Positions 46,085-54,892 of a stretch of 64,000 bases of DNA are shown in pieces. The DNA comes from Pseudomonadota bacterium (GTDB taxonomy: Bacteria; Pseudomonadota; Alphaproteobacteria; Rhizobiales; Hyphomicrobiaceae), in NCBI GenBank assembly GCA_023405815.1, contig JAEXXM010000019.1, positions 1 to 64,000 on the forward strand, in the 5' to 3' direction. A program made the translations under genes and the position numbers. Numbering within the stretch: position 1 is the first letter of the stretch; every line of letters starts with the position of its first letter. Under the pieces are notes generated by a model, which made no database searches, had not been told where the DNA came from, and was given only the letters and a program-made list of their open reading frames with translations.

Positions 46085-47099
46085 ACTGCATCAGCACTTC
46101 GACTTGCGTGACCTCGCCATTGGCAAGAGTGAAGTCGCGCTTATAGACGCCGGCATTCGACTTGGCGGTTACTGAATAGGTCCCAGGGGCGAGGATGTGG
46201 GTCGGCAGCGCGCCGACGCTCTGCATCACGACCTGACCGTCGGGCGTCTGCACGGTCCATTGCGTATCCGGCAATGCCTCGCCGCCCACGCGCGTGACGA
46301 GCTTGAAGGTGACGCGCGCTGCCGAGTGCGAGATCGTTGCTTCGGTAAGCTTTCCGGCCTCGACCGTCACATCGGCCTCGACCTTGGCGTTGGCGTCGCC
46401 GTAGCGCGATACGATGCGGTAGATGCCGGCGTTGAGACGGTTGATGACGTTCGGCTTGGCGCCGGCGAGTACGCGCACGCGATTGTCGGATTGATCGCGC
46501 TCGCTGGAGAGAATGTCGTAGGTGACCGAGTTGGGAGGGGGCACGATGCCGTCCACCAGGGCCTTCACCTTCAACCCGCCGGCGTTTAGGACGAACTTCT
46601 CGCTCGTCGCGGAGCCCGGCGTCACGGTGATCTTGCGCGTGATGTCGGCGCGGCCGAAGGCGGCGTTGACGATGTACTCGCCGGGTTCGAGCGTGATGGT
46701 CGGCGCCGGCTCGCGCTTGGTCATCAGCAGCTCTGTCGGTGCGCGCGGATCGCGCTTCGAGGCATAGACGCGCCAGACGAGGCCCTGATCGATGGGCTGT
46801 CCATCGACGGTGAGAAGCGCGACCAGATTGACCTGGCCGTTGGTCGTGGCCGTTCCGTCAGTGCCGGGAGCACGCGGAACCACGGTCGTGTTCGCGGGCA
46901 GCGTCGGCCCCGGCACAGCAGGAGAAGGCGCATAGCGGCCGGTTTCGGGCGGAAACGCTCCGCGCAATTGTGCGCCGCCGTCGTCGTCCATCGCCTGCGC
47001 TTCGGCGCGCGTGCCGGCTGCAATGACGACGAGGGCCGTCGCAGCAAGGATCGCCACGCGAGGCAGCTTGCGGAAGATGTCAGAGACGGCGTTCGCCAT
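46083..47099 (-). CDS. Secreted repeat protein, unknown function
   Basis: 338 residues. Signal peptide near residues 10-35 (VAILAATALVVIAAGTRAEA). Behind a Pro/Thr-rich linker it contains at least three copies of a beta-rich repeat of about 80-90 residues, each with a core like L-x-P-G-x-Y-x-V-x-A (LEPGEYIVNAAF, LNAGIYRIVSRY, LAPGTYSVTAKS) followed by a strand pair and V-x-A/P-G. The same repeat appears in the downstream-coded 655-residue protein on the same strand. Such repeats are found in secreted or surface proteins. No function is assigned. Confidence 0.65.
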   Translation of the reverse strand: MANAVSDIFRKLPRVAILAATALVVIAAGTRAEAQAMDDDGGAQLRGAFPPETGRYAPSPAVPGPTLPANTTVVPRAPGTDGTATTNGQVNLVALLTVDGQPIDQGLVWRVYASKRDPRAPTELLMTKREPAPTITLEPGEYIVNAAFGRADITRKITVTPGSATSEKFVLNAGGLKVKALVDGIVPPPNSVTYDILSSERDQSDNRVRVLAGAKPNVINRLNAGIYRIVSRYGDANAKVEADVTVEAGKLTEATISHSAARVTFKLVTRVGGEALPDTQWTVQTPDGQVVMQSVGALPTHILAPGTYSVTAKSNAGVYKRDFTLANGEVTQVEVLMQ

Positions 47100-47194
47100 T
47101 CCCGCGAATGTCCTTAGGATGACGATTTACCTGGCACATAAACGTGCGACCAGGGTGGTAGAAATAAGGCTGCAATGACGGTCGCACACGGACA

Positions 47195-49162
47195 TCACTG
47201 TGCCGAGAAGTCGAAGGTGCGATGCTCGTTGGCCTTGACCTCGATGGTGTTCTGCAGGGGCCGGGAAGCGGTCTCGGCGCTGACGACATAGCGGCCAGGC
47301 GATAGGATTGCCGTCGGCTGGGCCTGGCTGGAACGCAGCACGATGCGCTGCTTGTCGTCGCGCACCTCCCAGAAGACACCGTTGGCAAAGGCCGACCCAT
47401 CGGGGCGCTTCAGCGTTACGCTGCCGCCCTCCAGAGGCAAGGTGATCTTCTGTGCCTGACCGGCCGCAAGGTTGACTTCCGTCGCCGCAAGGACGTTGCC
47501 GGTGCCGAGCGAAGCTTCGAGCCGGTAGCGTCCCGCGGAAAGATCGAATTCAGGCTCCTTCTGCGTGGTACGCGCGACCTCCTTGGGCTCGGTGCCCAGG
47601 CGCACGACGCGGAAGGTCACGAGGTTGTCTGTCGTCGTCGGCTCGCCGCCAAGGGTGGCGGCGAGCTTGACGTGCGCCATCGCGAGCGCCAGCGAGCGCT
47701 TGACGACGTCGCCGGCGCCGATGGCGATCTGCTCGCGCACCTCCGAGGTCGGCGTGCGTGCGGTGATGTAGTACGTGCCGGCCGGCAGAATGAATGTGGG
47801 GCTCGGGGCGGCGGAGCGGGCCACCTCGCGGCGCCCCTGCGGCGCGTCGGGGTCATCCTGATAAAGGATGAACGTCACGCCGTCGGCGGCCTGATCTCCC
47901 GGGGCGGCGGGCGTGCCGCGCATGGCACTGAGCTCGAGTGTCCCGGCGGCGAGCACGGAGTTGAAGCTCGTGCCGGTGGCAGGGGTGATCGTGACCTTGC
48001 TTTGCTGGCGGGCATTGCCGTGTTCGGCGGCGACAACGTACTCGCCGGCAGGCAGGACGATTTCCGGCTGGGAATCGCGCCCGACCCAGATTGGTGCGCC
48101 GTCGTTCTCGCCGCCTGTCGGGGTGACGGTGAATACCGGCGTCGCGAGCAGGGGCGCGGCGTTGCCGGGCCGCGCCTGCATCTTGAGTACGCCGCCATTG
48201 AGATCGACGCGAACCTCGGTTGCCGTGTCGGCGGCGACGTCCACGGTCTGGCGCGCGTGCGCGAGGCCAAGGCTTGCCTCGATGTCATAGCGGCCCGGCT
48301 CCAGCTTCTCGTAAAGGGCGGCTGCACGCGTGTCGCGCACCGGTTCGCCCTCGCTGCCGGACTTGGTGATGTGCCAGCGAACCGGCGTATCAAGGGTGGC
48401 ACTGGTGGCACCGAGGCCGGCCGAGAGATAGAGCCCAGGTGGTGCTCCGGCTGCCGGCTTGTCCGCGGGAGCTTCCACCTGCGGTGCCGGCGCCGGCGCT
48501 GCATTCGTCTGCAGATTTGCCAGGTTCACGGCCTGGCCGAGCGCCGAGGCGACGCCGGCAGCATCTTGGGCATCCCAGAGCTTGCCGCCGGTCATGCGCG
48601 CGACGCAGCTTATGTGTGCGATCTTCGCCTTGTCGAAGCCAAGCGCGACGGTGTGCACGACAAGGTTGGGGCTCGTCGCCAGAATGTTGTTCAGCGCCGT
48701 GCAGACGTCCTGGCCGCAGTTGTCGATGTCGTCGGCGAGGAGGATGACGCTCGCAGGCGTCGCGCCGGCGATCGCATTGGCCGATTCACGCAGCGCGAGG
48801 ACGAGCGGTCCCTTGCCCACGGCGTTCATCTTGTCGACCGGGATCGCGAGGCGCTCGGCACTGTTGGCGTCCGGCGGGACAATCACCTCAGCATCGCCGC
48901 AGTTGCCGCGGCGGCGGTGTCCGAACGAGGCAAGGCCAACGCGCGCATCGGGGCGCAAGCTCGGCAGAAGCGAACGCAAGGCGTCGCGAACAATCTCGAG
49001 CTTGGGCCGCTTCTCGGGCCCGAGGTTGCCCCACATCGAGCCGGAGCCGTCGACGACGATCACGGCGGTCGGAGGCGCCTGAGCGTCGGCGGCCGGGACG
49101 GCGACCAAGGCACAAAGTGCTAGCGTTGCAACCAACGACGGCAATTGCGAAATGCGTGGCAT
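47195..49162 (-). CDS. Secreted von Willebrand A domain protein with tandem repeats
   Basis: 655 residues. Signal peptide (residues 1-28), then a VWA domain with the metal-site motif VVDGSGSM (Asp38, Ser40, Ser42), LRPDARVGLASFG and a central VILLADDIDNCG. The C-terminal part (from about residue 240) carries five copies of the beta-rich repeat: LEPGRYDIEASL, LPAGEYVVAAEH, LPAGTYYITART, LSAGRYRLEASL and LSPGRYVVSAET. Its gene precedes the 338-residue gene (96-base gap), so the two are probably coexpressed. A surface-scaffold or adhesion role is plausible. Confidence 0.8.
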   Translation of the reverse strand: MPRISQLPSLVATLALCALVAVPAADAQAPPTAVIVVDGSGSMWGNLGPEKRPKLEIVRDALRSLLPSLRPDARVGLASFGHRRRGNCGDAEVIVPPDANSAERLAIPVDKMNAVGKGPLVLALRESANAIAGATPASVILLADDIDNCGQDVCTALNNILATSPNLVVHTVALGFDKAKIAHISCVARMTGGKLWDAQDAAGVASALGQAVNLANLQTNAAPAPAPQVEAPADKPAAGAPPGLYLSAGLGATSATLDTPVRWHITKSGSEGEPVRDTRAAALYEKLEPGRYDIEASLGLAHARQTVDVAADTATEVRVDLNGGVLKMQARPGNAAPLLATPVFTVTPTGGENDGAPIWVGRDSQPEIVLPAGEYVVAAEHGNARQQSKVTITPATGTSFNSVLAAGTLELSAMRGTPAAPGDQAADGVTFILYQDDPDAPQGRREVARSAAPSPTFILPAGTYYITARTPTSEVREQIAIGAGDVVKRSLALAMAHVKLAATLGGEPTTTDNLVTFRVVRLGTEPKEVARTTQKEPEFDLSAGRYRLEASLGTGNVLAATEVNLAAGQAQKITLPLEGGSVTLKRPDGSAFANGVFWEVRDDKQRIVLRSSQAQPTAILSPGRYVVSAETASRPLQNTIEVKANEHRTFDFSAQ

Positions 49163-49333
49163 TGTCCCCGCCCATCAAGACCGGCCCCGGGGCCGCGGAT
49201 TCGAGGTGAAGATAGCCCATTGGAGAGGGTGGTGGTACCGGTCGCGGGCAGCCGGAAAGCTGAAACCTCAAGGGCTGCCCTGCGGCGAATTTGGCTTGGC
49301 AGTCAACGCGGAGAGCGGCTAGGAGTGCCGGCC

Positions 49334-49909
49334 ATGGAAAACGCGATACTCGACTTTCTCTCCCGCCGGCGCTCGGTCAAGCCCGATCGGCTCGCCGCGC
49401 CAGGACCCAGCCCTTCCGAGCTCGAGACCATCCTCAAGATCGCCTCGCGGGTGCCCGACCACAAGAAGCTCGCACCATGGCGGTTCATCGTCATCGAAGG
49501 GGAAGGAAGAGCGCGCCTAGGGCAGATCATCGCGGAAGCATGCGTTGCGGCGGAGAAGGAGCCGCCGTCACACGTCCGGCTGGAGACCGAACGCAACCGC
49601 CTGATGCGTGCCCCGATGGTCATCGCCGCGGTGTCGCGCGTGACGCCGCATCGCAGCGCGCCGGAGTGGGAGCAGGTTCTCTCTGCGGGTGCGGCCTGCT
49701 TCAATCTCTGCCTCGCGGCCAATGCCCTCGGCTATGGTACCTCGTGGATCACCGAGTGGATCGCCTACAACAAGACAGTGGCTGAGGCTCTTGGCCTCAC
49801 CGAGAACGAGCGCGTCGCCGGCTTCATCTACGTCGGCACGCCCGTCGAGCAGCCGGAGGAGCGCGAGCGGCCTGACCTCGCCGACATCGTCACGCGCTGG
49901 GGCGGCTAG
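49334..49909 (+). CDS. Nitroreductase family protein
   Basis: 191 residues. FMN-binding family: N-terminal LDFLSRRRSVKPDRL, the central RVPDHKKLAPWRF loop, and GAACFNLCLAANALGYGTSWITEW. Size and KLAPWRF match the YdjA-like short subgroup. Reduces nitro-aromatic compounds or flavin-like substrates with NAD(P)H. The ATG at 49334 is chosen because CTAGGAG precedes it; the open frame upstream has poor composition. Confidence 0.85.
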   Translation: MENAILDFLSRRRSVKPDRLAAPGPSPSELETILKIASRVPDHKKLAPWRFIVIEGEGRARLGQIIAEACVAAEKEPPSHVRLETERNRLMRAPMVIAAVSRVTPHRSAPEWEQVLSAGAACFNLCLAANALGYGTSWITEWIAYNKTVAEALGLTENERVAGFIYVGTPVEQPEERERPDLADIVTRWGG

Positions 49910-50023
49910 CTGCGTCCCGAAACAGGACCGCCATTAACGCGATCTTCACGCTTCTTTACGTAGCCTTGCAGGACTTGGTCAGGGTGCCATCGGCACTGTC
50001 CATGGGCCGCGGAGTGGCGCGCC

Positions 50024-50716
50024 GTGAGTTCGCTTTTCGACATCCCGGCACAGCTCGTAATGCTGCTCTCGCTAGCGGCATCGACCGCGGCGCACGAGCC
50101 TGCGGACACGGGCGTGCTGGCGCGCGGGGCGGCGCCGAGCACCGTCGCCGTGGTGCCGCTCGGCGGTCCGATGCGCTTCAGCGAGCACGCGTGGCTGCAG
50201 GCGCTCTACGAGAATCCGGGGCAGTCCGATGGTCATGCAGCGAGCATCTTCTTGACGACGAGCGGCCGCTACTACGTGCCCACGGCTGCAGACCGGACGA
50301 AGGTCCTCGACGCCCGCAACGACGCGCCGCTGGCCGCAAAGGTCGCCCGCGCGGCAGCGAAGCGCAACGCTGCCGTCTTGCAGGCGGCGCTTCGACGGGG
50401 GCCGACGGTAGCGGAGCTCTACATCGCCCACGTCCTGGGGCCGGCTCCCGCAATCGTCTTGCTCAAAGCCGCTGATGCCACACCGGACATGCCGCTAATC
50501 GAGGGATTTCCGGGTCTGGCGGCGAGCTTGGCGGAATCCGGCGATGCGCGATCGCTGACGGTGGGGCAATTCCATCGCCGCCTGGGCGAGGTGCTGAGGG
50601 GACCGCCGCGCCTTGTCGCAATCGGCTTGAAGCCAAGCCTCGATGTGGCCCCGAGAGCCGATACGCCGTGGCGGGCGAACGTCGAGGTCGCCAAAGCCGA
50701 GGGTGCTACTCAGTAG
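50024..50716 (+). CDS. Secreted hypothetical protein with a lytic-transglycosylase-like tail segment
   Basis: 230 residues with a signal peptide-like N-terminus (LVMLLSLAASTAA) from a GTG start. The segment VAELYIAHVLGPAPAIVLL resembles the linker found after the SLT fold of some alphaproteobacterial transglycosylases (the 'LYLAH-FLG' type motif), but no catalytic Glu domain is present before it. Probably a divergent or truncated relative; function unassigned. It overlaps the convergent NAD kinase gene by seven bases. Confidence 0.5.
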   Translation: MSSLFDIPAQLVMLLSLAASTAAHEPADTGVLARGAAPSTVAVVPLGGPMRFSEHAWLQALYENPGQSDGHAASIFLTTSGRYYVPTAADRTKVLDARNDAPLAAKVARAAAKRNAAVLQAALRRGPTVAELYIAHVLGPAPAIVLLKAADATPDMPLIEGFPGLAASLAESGDARSLTVGQFHRRLGEVLRGPPRLVAIGLKPSLDVAPRADTPWRANVEVAKAEGATQ

Positions 50717-51492
50717 CGGAATTGCTCGGCCAGCACGCGCTCGTCGAGGCTGTGGTCCGGGTCGAACATCATGAACAGCTCGATATTGCGCGCCTTTTCG
50801 ATCTCGACACGCGAGACGCCTCGCGTCTCGTAGTGGTCGGCAACGGCGCTCACCGGACGCTTGTCGGCTTCTAAGACCTCGATGGTGATGTGCACCTTGT
50901 TGGGGAGCAAAGCCCCGCGCCAGCGTCGCGGCCGGAATGGACTGATCGGCGTCAGGGCGAGAAGGGGGGCGTTGATCGGCAGGATGGGGCCGTGGGCCGA
51001 CAGGTTATAGGCGGTCGAGCCGGCCGGCGTTGCCACGAGCACGCCGTCGCAGATCAGCTCCTCCATGCGCACGGTGTCGTCGACGAGGATCCTGAGCTTG
51101 GCGGCCTGATGGCGTTCACGGAACAGCGAGACCTCGTTCACGGCCAGCGCCTTGTGGGCCTTGCCGGATTTATCGTAGGCGATCATCGACAACGGATGGA
51201 TGCGGCTGATGTCGGCCTCGGCCAGCCGCTGGCGCAAGTCTTCCTCCTTGTAGTCGTTCATGAGGAAGCCGACGGAACCGCGGTTCATGCCGTAGATTGG
51301 GACGCGGTCGTTCATGAAGCGGTGCAGCGTCTGCAGCATATGGCCGTCGCCGCCAAGCGTCACGATGGCGTCGGCCGTGGCCGGATCGGAATCGCCATAG
51401 ACCGCGACGAGACGGTCGCGGGCGGCGATCGCCTCGGGCATTTCGCTTGCCACGAAGGCAATCTTCTCGAATTTGGTCTTCGACTTTGCCAT
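50710..51492 (-). CDS. nadK: NAD kinase
   Basis: 260 residues. Makes NADP from NAD and ATP (or polyphosphate). Hallmarks: IVTLGGDGHML, GMNRGSVGFLMND, VNEVSLFRE and the ATP-loop CDGVLVATPAGSTAYNLSAHGPIL. The ATG at 51492 gives the usual N-terminus KFEKIAFVAS; a TTG at 51531 in frame would add 13 residues. Divergent from cutA, which begins at 51532. Confidence 0.93.
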   Translation of the reverse strand: MAKSKTKFEKIAFVASEMPEAIAARDRLVAVYGDSDPATADAIVTLGGDGHMLQTLHRFMNDRVPIYGMNRGSVGFLMNDYKEEDLRQRLAEADISRIHPLSMIAYDKSGKAHKALAVNEVSLFRERHQAAKLRILVDDTVRMEELICDGVLVATPAGSTAYNLSAHGPILPINAPLLALTPISPFRPRRWRGALLPNKVHITIEVLEADKRPVSAVADHYETRGVSRVEIEKARNIELFMMFDPDHSLDERVLAEQFRY

Positions 51493-51531
51493 GTTCTGGA
51501 TGCGGCGACGGGGGCGTGGAGGCTCGCTCAA

Positions 51532-51876
51532 GTGCAGGAAAACGACAAGCCCGTTTTGATCTATTCGACCTTTCCTTCCGCGGAGGTCGCCGAAGAGGTC
51601 GGCCGCGAGCTGGTGGAGTGCCGGCTCGCGGCCTGCATCAACATCCTGCCCGGGATGACGTCAATTTATCGTTGGCAAGGCGTCATCGCCCGCGACAGCG
51701 AGGTGGTGATGATCATCAAGACGCGCCAGTCGCTCGCAGGTCGCGTCATAGCCGAGGTGAAGCCGCGGCACCCCTTTACCAATCCGGCCCTTGTCGTGCT
51801 GCCGATCACCGATGGGTCGCGGGCGTACGTCGACTGGCTGATGGGCGAGACCGAAGAGCGGGCGGGTGATCAGTAG
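51532..51876 (+). CDS. cutA: Divalent-cation tolerance protein CutA
   Basis: 114 residues. CutA signature: VLIYSTFPSAEVAEEVGRELVECRLAACINI followed by TSIYRWQGVIARDSEVVMIIKTR and HPFTNPALVVLPI. Trimeric copper-binding protein of unsettled function. The GTG at 51532 has GGAGG nine bases upstream. It is divergent from nadK and overlaps the next gene's end by seven bases. Confidence 0.93.
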   Translation: MQENDKPVLIYSTFPSAEVAEEVGRELVECRLAACINILPGMTSIYRWQGVIARDSEVVMIIKTRQSLAGRVIAEVKPRHPFTNPALVVLPITDGSRAYVDWLMGETEERAGDQ

Positions 51877-52808
51877 ACGCCGCCGAGGCTGAGCATCAGG
51901 TTGTAGCGCGGGGTGCCGGGCGTCGGGCGGCGGTGGGAGCTCGCCGACTTCTTGCTGGGACGCGGTTTGGGCGCGACCGCAGGGGGTGTCGGTGCTGTTG
52001 CGGCTGGTGCGGAAGCACTGGGGTCGTAGGCAGCAGTATCGACGCTTCCCCGTTGGGCCGGCGCTCCGGGGACGAGCGGCTCTTGGGTCGTCGGCGCGAA
52101 GTCCCTCGGACCACCGATCGACATACGGCCGGGCAGCGGCTCGGTGGTGACGACGCTGGTCGGAACCGGCGTGAAGAGTCGTGTCGCCTGGTTCTGGCTC
52201 GCCTCGGGCGCCTTCCAGGGGAGAACCTCGGCTTGCGGTGCGGCGGCAACCGTCGACTCTGGCGCGCCGCACGAGCGGCCGGTGTGTGACTTGAGAAGTG
52301 TGAGGAGAAGATAGTCGGGCTTCTCGACAGGCAGGGCGGCGTTGGAGCGGGTGGTGAACTCGCGCATTGCCTCGCGCGTGGAGTTGTTCCAGGCACCGTT
52401 GACGCGGCCCCAGTAGCATCCGACGCGCTTCAACTGCTGCTGGATGTCGACGACGAGCTTGTAGCGGCTGTCGGGATCAGTCGGCTCGAGTGATCCCGAT
52501 CCCGCGCCGGAGACAGTGGTCTGCCAGTTGGCGATGGTCTCGATCTTGGCCGCCGATGCTGCCGGCGGGGAGACTGCAGTGTGCCTGGGTGAGGCGAGGG
52601 TGATCCCCGGAGCGAAGCTCGATACGCGTGAACCCGGCTGTGCGGCGGCTGGCGTCGGCGCGTAGTGGCTCCGGCTCTCTACGGGATGCTCGGCCAACGC
52701 GCGCTTTGCCTCCTCGAGCGTGGTGCTGCGGTCAACCGGAGCCGGGAAATAGACGAACAGGCCGACGCCGATGCCTGCCAAAAGCACGAAGCCACCGAGG
52801 CTACGCAT
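51870..52808 (-). CDS. Membrane-anchored protein with peptidoglycan-binding-like domain
   Basis: 312 residues from the ATG at 52808 (GAGGAG upstream). One N-terminal helix (LGGFVLLAGIGVGLFVYF), a central DIQQQLKRVGCYWGRVNGAWNNSTREAMREF resembling a peptidoglycan-binding type 1 domain, and a long Pro/Ala/Thr-rich low-complexity tail. Cys residues at GCYW and RSCGA may pair. Probable periplasmic cell-wall protein. Confidence 0.65.
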   Translation of the reverse strand: MRSLGGFVLLAGIGVGLFVYFPAPVDRSTTLEEAKRALAEHPVESRSHYAPTPAAAQPGSRVSSFAPGITLASPRHTAVSPPAASAAKIETIANWQTTVSGAGSGSLEPTDPDSRYKLVVDIQQQLKRVGCYWGRVNGAWNNSTREAMREFTTRSNAALPVEKPDYLLLTLLKSHTGRSCGAPESTVAAAPQAEVLPWKAPEASQNQATRLFTPVPTSVVTTEPLPGRMSIGGPRDFAPTTQEPLVPGAPAQRGSVDTAAYDPSASAPAATAPTPPAVAPKPRPSKKSASSHRRPTPGTPRYNLMLSLGGVY

Positions 52809-53545
52809 GACGGTAAACTCCTCGCGCACGCTCAGCCGGCTGCTGCGGTCAGCGCCTAAACGTGCGACAGCCGTAAATAGTTCTCTTGCACGAGCCTAAG
52901 TAGAAGCGATGACAATGAGCTTAAGACGCGACGTTGAAATCAGTTGTTAGCTAGGCTGTTCCGTACCTTAACCAAAATAAATCCGCGCACGTGCTTGTGC
53001 AACTGGTGAGAATGACATCAGGCGAAAAATGCAGAGGGTCTCGTGTGCACATCCGGACGCGTTTGGGAGTAAGTCTCGTTCACCATGTTGGCAGTCTGTG
53101 GACAGCCAAAAGGCCTGTTGCGGAGCGAAATTGAGGCCGGATTCTGGCTCCTAAAGCTACAGGGCTGATTCTCTTAACAATTCATTCCGAATCGCGTAGC
53201 AAAGGCAACTGAGGGGGCAGTACCGCGTCTGTAAACTTGTCGCCTCGCCCGATTGGGGAAAGTTGCGCACAGGGGAGTCCAGCGGCGACTTCCAATCTGT
53301 GCATGACCTCCCTGAGGGTAGGCTCCAGCTCTCGGCAGTCTGTCTGCGGGTGCGTTCGCCGGTCTGCCGGATGCCATTGGGGATGGCGCCGGAGCTCAAC
53401 GGGCCGAACGAGCATGCACGCCAGTCCGATGTGCCCATTTTTGCGTAAGAGAGGGAGAGTTTCTGCCAAGCCCTAGCAGAGACAAGCAAAGCGCCGGCGC
53501 CCGTAGAGCGTCGACAGCCGGCGATCATAATTCATGAGGGCAAAC
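52809..53545. other. Long intergenic region before the primase-tail membrane protein gene
   Basis: About 740 bases, somewhat richer in A/T than the surroundings near 52880-53000. A minus-strand frame of 95 codons (53182-53469, TTG start) has unclear composition and no recognised content. No palindrome array or tRNA was seen. It must contain promoters of both divergent genes. Confidence 0.4.
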
Positions 53546-54799
53546 ATGAGACATGCTCTAGGCGTGTTGGGGGTTCTCGCGGCCGGCGTATTGCTCGCTG
53601 TATCGTGCGCGATGAACTGGCGATTTGGCGTCAGCCTCGGACGGACCGAGTTCGACGGCCAGATCTACGGCGCGGCCAGCGCGGCCGCGGACTGCATGAA
53701 GGCACTCGTGCCTTTCTTCTTCTTTGCCGCACTCAAAAACAGGATGTGGTCGCAGGCAGCAGCCTCGGCCGTCGTCTGGGTCGTGGTCACCGCCTACTCG
53801 CTGACCTCGGCTCTTGGCCATGCGGCGCTGAACAGGCTCGACACGGCCGGCCAGCGCACCGCGACCGCTGAAGCCTACAAGGATCATCGCGCCGATCTGG
53901 CTCGGGCACAGGAGCAATTGTCCTGGATCCCGCAGCACCGTCCTGCTCAGGCGGTCCAGTCGGATCTCGATGCCTTGAAGGATGACAGGGCGTGGGCCAA
54001 CACCGAGCAGTGCTCGAAGGTCAACGGACCGAAGACGCGTGGCTTCTGTCAGAAGTATCATGCGCTGTCGGCCGAGCTCGCCTCTGCGCAACAGACGGTG
54101 GCGCTCGAGGCGCGCATCTCCGACATCAAAGCCAAGATGGCCACTCAGACGGCTGGCCATGCTGTGACGAGCGAGGGCGACCCGCAGGCTGCGGTGCTAG
54201 CCAAGCTCGCTGCGTTGATTGCCCCGTCCGTGAAGGTCGAGGACGTGCAGACCGCGCTCACGGTCTTCATCGCACTGTTGCTCGAGGTCGGTTCGGGCTT
54301 TGGTATGTATATCGCTTTCAGTCAGTGGCGCCTCTATGATCGCCACACGCCGACCGCGCCTGCGATGGCGCCGGTCAGCACCGCTGCGGCAGCGGTGGCG
54401 GCCCCCAAGGCCGTTGCGATAGCAAAGCCGCGTTCCGGCGCGAACGACAACAAGTCAGTGACCGAAACAAAGGTCGCGACAGAGAAGATCGCTCCGCCGG
54501 CCACTCAGAGACTGATTGCTCCCGAAAACGACGTGGAGCGCTTCTACAAGGAAAGGATCGAGACCCAGGACGGTTCTACCGTCGGTGCAACTGAGATGTT
54601 CGAAGATTACTGCGATTGGTGTGAACAGCTTGGGAAGGAACCACTAGCACATCCGAACTTTGGACGTGAGTTCCAGGAACTTGGTGTTCAGAAGGCAAAG
54701 GTTGCAGGACGCGTACGCTACATCGGCATTGCACTCAAATCGGCTGGTAGTCTTGAGGAGGATAAGAAGCTGACGGCCTTCAGAGAGAAGGCCGCCTAG
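53546..54799 (+). CDS. Membrane protein with C-terminal phage/plasmid-primase-like winged helix domain
   Basis: About 417 residues. N-terminal part: helix 1 near residues 5-22, then LVPFFFFAALKNRMWSQAAAS and a third helix around VVWVVVTAYSLTSAL, a charged coiled-coil-like segment (residues about 95-205, AEAYKDHRADLARAQEQLSW), a fourth helix at LTVFIALLLEVGSGFGMYIAF, an Ala/Pro linker, and a C-terminal domain of about 70 residues. This last begins DVERFYKERI and has MFEDYCDWCEQLGKEPL, NFGREFQELGVQK and RYIGIAL, a pattern close to the winged helix at the end of P4-type phage/plasmid primases. ATG 53546 has GAGGG five bases before it; ATG 53534 is alternative. Function unknown; a terminator follows directly. 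Confidence 0.65.
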   Translation: MRHALGVLGVLAAGVLLAVSCAMNWRFGVSLGRTEFDGQIYGAASAAADCMKALVPFFFFAALKNRMWSQAAASAVVWVVVTAYSLTSALGHAALNRLDTAGQRTATAEAYKDHRADLARAQEQLSWIPQHRPAQAVQSDLDALKDDRAWANTEQCSKVNGPKTRGFCQKYHALSAELASAQQTVALEARISDIKAKMATQTAGHAVTSEGDPQAAVLAKLAALIAPSVKVEDVQTALTVFIALLLEVGSGFGMYIAFSQWRLYDRHTPTAPAMAPVSTAAAAVAAPKAVAIAKPRSGANDNKSVTETKVATEKIAPPATQRLIAPENDVERFYKERIETQDGSTVGATEMFEDYCDWCEQLGKEPLAHPNFGREFQELGVQKAKVAGRVRYIGIALKSAGSLEEDKKLTAFREKAA

Positions 54800-54814
54800 A
54801 GATAGGCTTCAAAC

Positions 54815-54846
54815 GAAAGGCCGCGTGAGCGGCCTTTCTCTTTTTT
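54815..54846 (+). terminator. Rho-independent terminator of the primase-tail protein gene
   Basis: GAAAGGCCGC-GTGA-GCGGCCTTTC, ten perfect pairs with a GNRA loop, followed by TCTTTTTT. Lies 15 bases after the stop codon. Confidence 0.92.
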
Positions 54847-54862
54847 CAGCGGTGATCATGCG

Positions 54863-54892
54863 AGGCGGCCTCTCAGGCCGCCTTTTCTTTTT
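54863..54892 (+). terminator. Second plus-direction terminator overlapping the end of the oligopeptidase gene
   Basis: AGGCGGCC-TCTCA-GGCCGCCT followed by TTTCTTTTT. Its right arm encodes the last residues of the oligopeptidase gene on the minus strand. Two terminators in tandem ensure strong isolation of the upstream gene. Confidence 0.8.

Noticed and set aside
53182..53469. 95-codon minus-strand ORF with TTG start in the gap before the primase-tail gene
   Set aside because: Partly coding-like composition, but weak start and no family; kept only as a remark.
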